From NCBI GenBank assembly GCA_946011705.1, contig CAMGCA010000022.1:1-13213 (forward strand): a stretch of DNA of 13,213 nt. The letters are read 5' to 3'. This DNA comes from an uncultured Clostridia bacterium (lineage in GTDB: Bacteria > Bacillota > Clostridia > Oscillospirales > Oscillospiraceae). Shown here in pieces: positions 7,757 through 12,827 of this stretch (positions are counted from its first letter, which is position 1; each line of letters starts with the position of its first letter). Below the pieces are notes generated by a model. That model saw only the letters and a program-made list of their open reading frames with translations, had not been told where the DNA came from and did not search any database. The translations under genes and the position numbers were made by a program.

Positions 7757-8640
7757 CGGAAAAAACAGAAGGGCGCATTCTGCGCTCGCTCAGCGGTTTT
7801 TATGATGTCCAGACCCCCGGGGGGCTGATCACCTGCCGGGCCAGAGGCATTCTGCGCAAGGCGGGCAATTCCCCCCTCACCGGCGACCTGGTGGAAATTT
7901 CCGTGGAGAAGGGGAAGGGCATGGTGGAGCGAATCCTGCCCCGGAAGAACCACTTCATCCGCCCGGCGGTGGCCAATGTGGACGCGCTGGTGGTGTTCGC
8001 CGCCAATGTGAACCCCGTAACGGAGCCGTTCCTCATTGACCGGGTGGCGGCCATCGCGGGAGACCAGAACGTGGACGTATACCTGTGCGTCAACAAGTGT
8101 GACCTGGACCCGGCTTATGATCTGGTTCGGATTTATGAGCACGCGGGCTTCCCGGTCATTTGTACCAGCGCGGAAACCGGGGAAGGAGTGCAGGAGCTTC
8201 GGTCCCTGCTGGAAGGCAAGCTCACGGCCTTCACCGGCAACTCCGGCGTGGGCAAGAGCAGCATTCTCAACCGGCTGGCACCGGAATTAAAGCTGGAAAC
8301 CGGCGAGGTTTCGGAGAAGCTGGGTCGTGGGCGGCACACCACCCGCCATGTGGAGCTGTACCGCCTTGGGGAAGACACCTATGTGGCAGACACACCGGGT
8401 TTCTCCTCCTTCGACACCGACCAGATGGAGCTGATTCTGAAGGAGAATTTGCAGTATGCCTTCCCGGACTTTGGAAGCTTCATCGGAAAGTGCCGCTTTG
8501 ACGACTGCTCCCACCGCAAAGAGCCGGACTGCGCCGTCCGTGCGGCGGTGGAGGCCGGGGAGATTGAAAAGAGCCGGTACGAAAGCTATTTGAAGCTTTA
8601 CGAAAAGTCCAGCCAGATCAAGGCCTGGGAGATCAAATAA
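7753..8640 (+). CDS. rsgA: Small ribosomal subunit biogenesis GTPase RsgA (YloQ/CpgA)
   Basis: RsgA is a circularly permuted GTPase that checks the decoding centre late in 30S maturation. With the ATGA-overlap start at 7753 the protein is 295 residues, normal for the family; an upstream in-frame extension back to 7579 is only the shadow of prkC. The order is an N-terminal OB fold (about 1-70), then the permuted G motifs: G4 NKCD (114-117), G5 TSAETG, G1 P-loop GNSGVGKSS (162-170), G2 Thr in GRGRHTTRH (Thr196/197), and G3 DTPG (213-216). A C-terminal zinc finger has Cys247, Cys252, His254 and Cys260. PrkC phosphorylates the RsgA orthologue CpgA in Bacillus subtilis, which gives the four-base overlap with the kinase gene a functional reading. 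It is the last gene of the operon. Confidence 0.96.
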   Translation: MTEKTEGRILRSLSGFYDVQTPGGLITCRARGILRKAGNSPLTGDLVEISVEKGKGMVERILPRKNHFIRPAVANVDALVVFAANVNPVTEPFLIDRVAAIAGDQNVDVYLCVNKCDLDPAYDLVRIYEHAGFPVICTSAETGEGVQELRSLLEGKLTAFTGNSGVGKSSILNRLAPELKLETGEVSEKLGRGRHTTRHVELYRLGEDTYVADTPGFSSFDTDQMELILKENLQYAFPDFGSFIGKCRFDDCSHRKEPDCAVRAAVEAGEIEKSRYESYLKLYEKSSQIKAWEIK

Positions 8641-8645
8641 TGATT

Positions 8646-8757
8646 ATGTCATTGCGAACCAGCGCGCACGCTGGTGTGGCAATCCGCATCCCCATAAGCT
8701 GTTTTTAAGGAGAACGGATTGCCGCGCCACTTAAGCGCACTGGCGTGGCAATGACAT
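8646..8757 (+). repeat. 112-base compound palindrome, MITE/REP-like
   Basis: The left arm (8646-8685) and right arm (8716-8757) are imperfect inverted copies. The outer ten bases, ATGTCATTGC, are exactly inverted at the right end, and the inner GGCAATCC is exactly inverted as GGATTGCC. Each arm is itself palindromic: the left has CCAGCG-CGCA-CGCTGG inside ATTGC...GGCAAT, and the right has a similar hairpin between ATTGCC and GGCAAT. A 30-base spacer (8686-8715) separates them. It begins five bases after the rsgA stop. There is no ORF in it and no clear target duplication. The design is that of a non-autonomous mobile repeat or a REP pair; copy number elsewhere in the genome cannot be seen from here. 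In RNA it would fold into a strong structure that could protect the 3' end of the upstream operon mRNA. Confidence 0.7.
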
Positions 8758-8920
8758 TCTGTTAATCAGCAAAAAGTATCCTACCAGAGAACGATACCGA
8801 GCAGACCCAATGGTGTAACGATGATCGCCGGTGTTCGCAACGCATTGTCTGCGGCCACTGGCCGCCCGCAGATTGTACGAAAATGACGGACAAAGTTTGT
8901 GGTTTTTTCTGAAATTTTTC
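8758..8920 (+). other. Non-coding spacer between the repeat and the S10 promoter
   Basis: I see no gene here. It holds a GC-rich palindrome (listed separately) and ends in a T/A-rich stretch (about 8901-8920) directly upstream of the -35 box, which could act as an UP-like element for the S10 promoter. The rsgA operon has no textbook intrinsic terminator in this stretch. Confidence 0.5.
8848..8872 (+). repeat. GC-rich palindrome (REP-like hairpin)
   Basis: TCTGCGG (8848-8854) pairs with CCGCAGA (8866-8872), and a competing perfect inverted repeat GCGGCCA-C-TGGCCGC spans 8851-8865. No U-tract follows, so it does not look like a standard terminator. It may be a short interspersed palindrome of the kind common in high-G+C Clostridia, or a Rho-independent roadblock; neither is provable here. 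Confidence 0.45.
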
Positions 8921-8949
8921 TTGACAATTTCACTTTGAGGTGGTATTAT
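8921..8949 (+). promoter_or_regulatory. Strong sigma-A promoter of the S10 operon
   Basis: The -35 box TTGACA (8921-8926) is a perfect consensus, the spacer is 17 bases, and the -10 box is TATTAT (8944-8949). A TGG just before the -10 box gives an extended -10 (TGn). The upstream 20 bases are T/A rich. Transcription should start near 8955-8956. It faces rpsJ and is the only convincing promoter in the window. Confidence 0.88.
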
Positions 8950-9010
8950 ATCTGAGCGCGTGTGGGGAGAGACTGCGCGCGCACTGCGATGATGCGGGAG
9001 ATTGCGTCTT

Positions 9011-9055
9011 ATGGCGGTAACTTCCGCGGAGTATGTCCGGTCATCGGGCGGCTGA
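9011..9055 (+). CDS. Possible 14-residue leader peptide in the S10 leader
   Basis: An ATG at 9011 opens a short frame encoding MAVTSAEYVRSSGG and ends with TGA at 9053-9055. A GGAG (8997-9000) lies 10 bases upstream, an acceptable ribosome site. The stop codon falls in the loop of the 9047-9061 hairpin, close to sequence that could alternatively pair with the terminator stem. This would fit a translation-sensing attenuator, but a frame this short arises easily by chance and there is no comparative evidence, so the call is weak. Confidence 0.2.
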   Translation: MAVTSAEYVRSSGG

Positions 9056-9099
9056 ACTGCCTTGTGTGTGCTTGCGTATATCGCTGCGCCTATGGGAAG

Positions 9100-9124
9100 G
9101 GTCGGCCTCGGTCGGCCATTTTTC
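9100..9124 (+). terminator. Terminator-like hairpin within the S10 leader (candidate attenuator)
   Basis: The 8-mer GGTCGGCC occurs twice (9100-9107 and 9110-9117), separated by TC. Because it is nearly self-complementary, the copies pair as six Watson-Crick and two G-U pairs; in practice the innermost pair opens to give a four-base loop. ATTTTTC follows at once. The upstream GGGAAG can extend pairing into the U-tract. Its place between a strong promoter and essential genes means it must be leaky or regulated. Confidence 0.5.
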
Positions 9125-9223
9125 ATGGCTTAGAGTGATACGCACGGCGGCGCGGACAAGTAAGTTCGACCGTACCCAGCCACTACGCAAACTGAGTACG
9201 ATATTCAAGGAGGAAAACAAACC

Positions 9224-9532
9224 ATGGCAAACCAGATGATCCGCATTCGGCTGAAGGCTTACGATCACCAGCTGATCGACTCCAGCGCTGCAAAGATCGT
9301 GGAGACCGCGAAGCGCAACGGCGCTCAGGTTTCCGGCCCCATCCCGCTGCCCACCAAGAAGGAAGTTGTTACCATCCTTCGCTCTGTCCATAAGGACAAG
9401 GACTCCCGTGAGCAGTTCGAGCGCAGAACCCACAAGAGACTGATCGATATTCTCAACCCCAACCAGAAGACCATTGAGGCCCTGATGAGCCTGGATCTTC
9501 CCGCTGGCGTTGAGATTGAGATAAAGCTCTGA
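9224..9532 (+). CDS. rpsJ: 30S ribosomal protein S10 (NusE)
   Basis: S10 is a head protein of the 30S subunit and, as NusE, a partner of NusB and NusG in transcription antitermination and transcription-translation coupling. The 102-residue length is standard. The family core is intact: [14 protein letters not shown] at the N-terminus, the [18 protein letters not shown] loop region, and the signature [17 protein letters not shown]. The start follows AAGGAGG (9207-9213) by 10 bases. It is the first gene of the S10 operon, behind a long leader, and is separated from rplC by an unusual 123-base spacer. Codon use is strongly biased to C/G-ending codons, as expected for a highly expressed gene. Confidence 0.98.
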   Translation: MANQMIRIRLKAYDHQLIDSSAAKIVETAKRNGAQVSGPIPLPTKKEVVTILRSVHKDKDSREQFERRTHKRLIDILNPNQKTIEALMSLDLPAGVEIEIKL

Positions 9533-9614
9533 TTTGCTGGTAACAGAGCAAATCAAAGCAGCCCGCACTGTCTGGCATCGGGCGGACGGGTCATGTCGGT
9601 AACCGTCCCAATGC
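9531..9614 (+). promoter_or_regulatory. Structured rpsJ-rplC spacer RNA
   Basis: The 123-base gap between rpsJ and rplC contains two hairpins. The first overlaps the rpsJ stop: GATTTG (9531-9536) pairs with CAAATC (9549-9554), with an inner CTG/CAG helix capped by a GTAA (GNRA-type) tetraloop. The second pairs GCAT (9575-9578) with ATGC (9611-9614) and GGACGG (9584-9589) with CCGTCC (9603-9608). Neither has a U-tract, so they are not terminators. No promoter is seen. They may be a protein-binding or processing site (inference). The rest of the gap, to 9655, holds the rplC ribosome site AAGGAG (9641-9646). Confidence 0.45.
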
Positions 9615-9655
9615 GGTATGCCGACCAATAACCTAATTAAAAGGAGAAAACCAAA

Positions 9656-10375
9656 ATGCAGAAAGCAATCATCGGCAAGAAGGTCGGAATGACCCAGATC
9701 TTCGATGAGAGCGGCAAGGTGATCCCTGTTACCGTCGTGGAAGCAGGCCCCTGCACCGTCACTCAGAAGAAGACCGTCGAGACCGACGGCTACGCAGCCG
9801 TCCAGCTGGGCTTCGGAGACATCAAGGAGTCCAAGCTGACCAAGCCTGAGGCTGGCCACCTGAAGAAGGCCGGCGTCGAGGCTAAGAAGCACCTGAAGGA
9901 ATTCAAGCTGGAGAACGCTGCCGACATGAATGTGGGCGACGTTGTGAAGGCTGACACCTTCGCCGCTGGCGACATGATCGATGTCACCGGCATTTCCAAG
10001 GGCCACGGCTATCAGGGCGTTGTAAAGCGCCACGGCGCTGGCCGCACCCCCATGACTCACGGCGGCGGCCCTGTCCATCGTCACGCCGGTTCCATGGGCG
10101 CCTCCTCTCATCAGTCCCGTATCTTCCCCGGTAAGATCGGCGCTGGTCAGATGGGCAACGAGCAGGTCACCATTGAGAACCTGGAGGTTGTCAAGGTGGA
10201 CGCTGAGCTGAACATGATCGTCATCCGCGGCGCCATTCCCGGCCCCAAGGGCGGTCTGGTCTACCTGCGCAACACCGTCAAGAACAACAAGGTCAAGAAC
10301 GTGGAGACCGGCATCAGCAAGAACCCGCAGAAGGCTTCCGGCAGAAACCCCCAGAAGGCTTCCGCAAGAGGCTAA
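9656..10375 (+). CDS. rplC: 50S ribosomal protein L3
   Basis: L3 is an early-assembly 50S protein whose extended loop reaches the peptidyl transferase centre. The opening [16 protein letters not shown] and the central [13 protein letters not shown], then MTHGGG and [20 protein letters not shown], are typical. GQMGN is present around Gln165, the position that is methylated by PrmB in E. coli L3; whether it is modified here is unknown. At 239 residues the protein is longer than the usual 205-220, because it carries a basic C-terminal tail with two near-identical copies of an eight-residue unit (KNPQKASG and RNPQKASA). The ATG follows AAGGAG by 9 bases. rplD follows after 19 bases. Identity is certain; the tail is the only oddity. 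Confidence 0.98.
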   Translation: MQKAIIGKKVGMTQIFDESGKVIPVTVVEAGPCTVTQKKTVETDGYAAVQLGFGDIKESKLTKPEAGHLKKAGVEAKKHLKEFKLENAADMNVGDVVKADTFAAGDMIDVTGISKGHGYQGVVKRHGAGRTPMTHGGGPVHRHAGSMGASSHQSRIFPGKIGAGQMGNEQVTIENLEVVKVDAELNMIVIRGAIPGPKGGLVYLRNTVKNNKVKNVETGISKNPQKASGRNPQKASARG

Positions 10376-10394
10376 GGAAAGGAGATCTTAAATC

Positions 10395-11018
10395 ATGCTT
10401 AAGACGAATGTTTATGATATGTCCGGCAAGCTGGTTGGCGAGATCGAACTCTCCGAAGCTGTGTTCGGCATTACCCCCAACGGCGCCGCTGTTCACGACG
10501 CGGTTAAGAATCACCTGGCCAACAAGCGGCAGGGCACCCAGTCCGCTCTGACCCGGGCTGAGGTCTCCGGCGGCGGCCGGAAGCCCTGGCGTCAGAAGGG
10601 CACCGGCCGGGCCCGTCAGGGCAGCACCCGTGCTCCCCAGTGGACCCACGGCGGCATCGTGTTCGCTCCCAAGCCCCGCTCCTACAGCTTCGGCCTGAAC
10701 AAGAAGGCCAAGCGGCTGGCTCTGAAGAGCGTGCTCAGCGCCAAGGTGGCCGAGAGCGCTCTGGTGGTCATCGACGCCATCAAGATGGACGCTCCCAAGA
10801 CCGCTGATTTCGCCAAGTTCCTGAAGGCCGTGGGCTGCGACACCAAGACCCTGGTGGTCACCGCCGCCGCTGACGCCAACGTCGTCAAGTCCGGCCGCAA
10901 CATCCCCGGCTGCGAGGTCACCTTCGCCAACCTGCTGAACACCTACGACGTGCTGAACGCCAACAAGCTGGTTGTTGACAAGGCAGCCCTCCAGAAGATC
11001 GAGGAGGTATTCGCATAA
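10395..11018 (+). CDS. rplD: 50S ribosomal protein L4
   Basis: L4 binds 23S rRNA and its long loop lines the nascent-peptide tunnel near the macrolide site. In E. coli it also represses its own operon by binding the S10 leader, which makes it the first candidate regulator for the leader in this window (inference). The 207-residue length is normal. The basic tunnel loop is clear at about residues 58-85, with [18 protein letters not shown] followed by [28 protein letters not shown] is the conserved helix after it. A ribosome site AAAGGAG lies just upstream in the 19-base gap. The stop overlaps the rplW ATG by one base (TAATG). Confidence 0.98.
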   Translation: MLKTNVYDMSGKLVGEIELSEAVFGITPNGAAVHDAVKNHLANKRQGTQSALTRAEVSGGGRKPWRQKGTGRARQGSTRAPQWTHGGIVFAPKPRSYSFGLNKKAKRLALKSVLSAKVAESALVVIDAIKMDAPKTADFAKFLKAVGCDTKTLVVTAAADANVVKSGRNIPGCEVTFANLLNTYDVLNANKLVVDKAALQKIEEVFA

Positions 11019-11311
11019 TGAACGCTTACGATATCATCAGAAGACCTGTCATCACCGAGCAGTCCATGGAGGCTGTGGCTGACAAGAAGTACGTTTTCAT
11101 GGTGGACGTCAACGCCAACAAGACCCAGATCAAGGAAGCCGTTGAGCTGGCTTTCGGCGTGAAGGTCGCCAAGGTCAACACCATCCGCATGCAGGGCAAG
11201 GTCAAGCGCACCGGCGCTTACCCCGCCGGCAAGCGTGCCGAGTTCAAGAAGGCGATCGTCACCCTGACCGCCGATTCCAAGACCATCGAGTTCTTCGAGG
11301 GCATGGTCTAA
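11018..11311 (+). CDS. rplW: 50S ribosomal protein L23
   Basis: L23 sits at the exit of the peptide tunnel and docks trigger factor and SRP. The 97-residue length is standard for bacteria. Recognisable parts are [13 protein letters not shown] at the N-terminus, [20 protein letters not shown], and the conserved [19 protein letters not shown] (from residue 46). The start is set by the one-base overlap with the rplD stop, which predicts coupled translation of L4 and L23. The rplB start follows 27 bases later with its own ribosome site AAAAAGGAG. Confidence 0.97.
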   Translation: MNAYDIIRRPVITEQSMEAVADKKYVFMVDVNANKTQIKEAVELAFGVKVAKVNTIRMQGKVKRTGAYPAGKRAEFKKAIVTLTADSKTIEFFEGMV

Positions 11312-11338
11312 TCAATCTCAAAAAGGAGAGAAACGCAA

Positions 11339-12175
11339 ATGGCAATTAAGACTTTTAAGCCTTACACCGCCGCCCGCCGCAACATGACTGTTTCCGGCTT
11401 CGACGGCGTGGACAAGAAGGCAAAACCTGAGCGTAGCCTGGTTGAGACCCTGAAGAAGCATGCCGGTCGCAACAGCTATGGTCACATCACTGTCCGCCAC
11501 AAGGGCGGCGGAAACAAGCGGAAGTACCGCGTGATCGACTTCAAGCGTCTGAAGACCGAGATGCCCGCCACCGTGCAGCGCATCGAGTACGACCCCAACC
11601 GCTCCGCTTATATCGCACTTATCAAGTACGAGGACAATACCCTGTCCTACATTCTGGCTCCCTACGGCCTGAATCCCGGTGACGTGGTGGTGGCTTCCGC
11701 CAATGCCGACATCAAGCCCGGCAACTGCCTGCCCATCGCCAACATCCCTGTGGGTACTGTGATCCACAATGTGGAGCTGCAGCCCGGTCACGGCGCTCAG
11801 CTGGTCCGCTCTGCCGGTGCCGCCGCTCAGCTGATGGCCAAGGAAGGCGAGCTGGCTCAGGTTCGTCTGCCCTCCGGCGAGGTTCGCTACGTCCGTACCA
11901 ACTGCACCGCCTGCATCGGTCAGGTGGGCAACCTGGATCACGAGAACGTCCACATCGGTAAGGCCGGCCGCAAGCGTCACATGGGCGTCCGTCCCACCGT
12001 CCGCGGCTCCGTCATGAACCCCAACGACCATCCCCACGGTGGTGGTGAGGGCCGCGCTCCTGTCGGCCGTCCCGGTCCTGTGACTCCCTGGGGCAAGCCC
12101 GCACTGGGTTACAAGACTCGCAAGACGAAGAACCGCTCCAATAAGTTCATCGTCAAGCGCAGAAACAGCAAGTAA
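11339..12175 (+). CDS. rplB: 50S ribosomal protein L2
   Basis: L2 is a large primary 23S rRNA-binding protein needed for subunit association and peptidyl transferase function. The 278-residue length matches the bacterial norm. Expected features are all present: [17 protein letters not shown] start, the [19 protein letters not shown]-binding loop, the [16 protein letters not shown] strand, and the C-terminal signature [17 protein letters not shown] beginning at His231, followed by a basic Lys/Arg-rich tail. A ribosome site AAGGAG precedes the start. rpsS begins 12 bases after the stop. Confidence 0.98.
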   Translation: MAIKTFKPYTAARRNMTVSGFDGVDKKAKPERSLVETLKKHAGRNSYGHITVRHKGGGNKRKYRVIDFKRLKTEMPATVQRIEYDPNRSAYIALIKYEDNTLSYILAPYGLNPGDVVVASANADIKPGNCLPIANIPVGTVIHNVELQPGHGAQLVRSAGAAAQLMAKEGELAQVRLPSGEVRYVRTNCTACIGQVGNLDHENVHIGKAGRKRHMGVRPTVRGSVMNPNDHPHGGGEGRAPVGRPGPVTPWGKPALGYKTRKTKNRSNKFIVKRRNSK

Positions 12176-12187
12176 GGAGGAAATGAA

Positions 12188-12466
12188 ATGAGCAGAAGTA
12201 TCAAGAAGGGCCCTTTCGTAGCTCCTGAGCTGTACAAGCGCGTGGAGGAGCTGAACAAGGCCGGTGAAAAGAAGGTTCTGAAGACCTGGTCTCGTTCTTC
12301 CACCATCTTCCCCTCCTTCGTTGGTCACACCATCGCTGTCCACGACGGTCGGAAGCACGTTCCTGTCTATATCACCGAGGACATGGTCGGTCACAAGCTG
12401 GGCGAGTTCGTCCCCACCCGTACCTTCCGTGGCCACTCCGGCAGCAAGACTGCGAACAGCAAGTAA
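12188..12466 (+). CDS. rpsS: 30S ribosomal protein S19
   Basis: S19 is a 30S head protein near the A site and forms a bridge to the 50S subunit. The 92-residue length is normal. The protein opens with the family sequence [11 protein letters not shown], continues with [21 protein letters not shown], and contains [17 protein letters not shown] near the C-terminus. TAAGGAGG overlaps the rplB stop and serves as the ribosome site. An ATG at 12183 is out of frame and yields only two codons. rplV follows after about 12 bases. Confidence 0.98.
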   Translation: MSRSIKKGPFVAPELYKRVEELNKAGEKKVLKTWSRSSTIFPSFVGHTIAVHDGRKHVPVYITEDMVGHKLGEFVPTRTFRGHSGSKTANSK

Positions 12467-12471
12467 GGAGG
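12466..12471 (+). promoter_or_regulatory. Ribosome binding site deciding the rplV start
   Basis: AGGAGG overlaps the rpsS stop region. It is 4 bases from the ATG at 12476 but 7 bases from the next ATG at 12479. The second spacing is near ideal, so 12479 is preferred, though the two differ by only one Met. Confidence 0.6.
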
Positions 12472-12478
12472 TAGAATG

Positions 12479-12814
12479 ATGGAATTTTTTGCACATGTTA
12501 AATTCGTCCGTATGTCTCCTCGTAAGGTCAAGCTGGTTTGCGACATGATCCGCGGCAAGGACGTCAAGACCGCCGCCGCTCTGATGAGCCAGACCTCCAA
12601 GGCAGCCTGTGAGCCCATGGCCAAGCTGCTCAAGAGCGCTGTTGCCAACGCTGAGCACAACAACGGCATGAACGCTGAAAACCTGTACGTTTCCACTGTG
12701 GTTGCGAACCCCGGCCCCATCCTGAAGCGCGGCCGCATCGCTTCCCGCCGCGGTTTCGTTCGGATCAACAAGAGAACCACTCACATCACCATCGGTGTGA
12801 GCGAGAAGGCTTAA
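12479..12814 (+). CDS. rplV: 50S ribosomal protein L22
   Basis: L22 contacts all domains of 23S rRNA and its beta-hairpin lines the peptide tunnel opposite L4. From ATG 12479 the protein is 111 residues; starting at the adjacent ATG 12476 would give 112. The family sequence VRMSPRKVKLVCDMIRGK lies near the N-terminus, and the tunnel hairpin region NPGPILKRGRIASRRG with FVRINKRTTHITI near the C-terminus. Insertions or changes in this hairpin cause macrolide resistance in other bacteria; nothing unusual is visible here. rpsC follows after 13 bases. Confidence 0.96.
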   Translation: MEFFAHVKFVRMSPRKVKLVCDMIRGKDVKTAAALMSQTSKAACEPMAKLLKSAVANAEHNNGMNAENLYVSTVVANPGPILKRGRIASRRGFVRINKRTTHITIGVSEKA

Positions 12815-12827
12815 TCAGGAGGTAGCT

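Larger units (their letters stand above)
8956..9223 (+). promoter_or_regulatory. Long structured 5' leader of the S10 ribosomal-protein operon
   Basis: About 268 nt separate the predicted start of transcription from the rpsJ ATG. The first RNA bases form a roughly 10-bp hairpin (8956-8965 with 8973-8982, loop GGAGAGA). A second hairpin pairs 9047-9051 with 9057-9061, and CGATGA (8987-8992) can pair with TCATCG (9041-9046). A terminator-like hairpin with a U-tract follows at 9100-9124, leaving about 100 nt before rpsJ. S10 operons in other bacteria are known to be controlled through leader RNA, in E. coli by L4. That this leader is an attenuator is inference; it does not obviously match the E. 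coli S10 leader by eye. Confidence 0.6.

Noticed and set aside
8889..8909. ACAAAGTTTGT followed by a T-run as terminator of the rsgA operon
   Set aside because: The stem is only about four A/U-rich pairs with a three-base loop, too weak for a standard intrinsic terminator; the T-run is better explained as the A/T-rich region upstream of the promoter.
8731..9126. 131-codon minus-strand frame in the rsgA-rpsJ gap
   Set aside because: It runs through the palindromic repeat, the S10 promoter and the leader hairpins; composition is Arg/Ser/Pro-rich shadow-like and no promoter or good ribosome site faces that way.
9033..9239. 68-codon plus-strand frame overlapping the rpsJ start
   Set aside because: The only purine-rich site is one or two bases from its ATG, and the frame runs into rpsJ out of frame; no recognisable protein.
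9041..10111. 356-codon minus-strand frame across the S10 leader, rpsJ and rplC
   Set aside because: Shadow frame covering two certain genes and a leader; no ribosome site or family resemblance.
11318..12784. 488-codon minus-strand frame opposite rplB, rpsS and rplV
   Set aside because: It spans three certain ribosomal-protein genes and their spacers; antisense shadow of strongly biased codon use.
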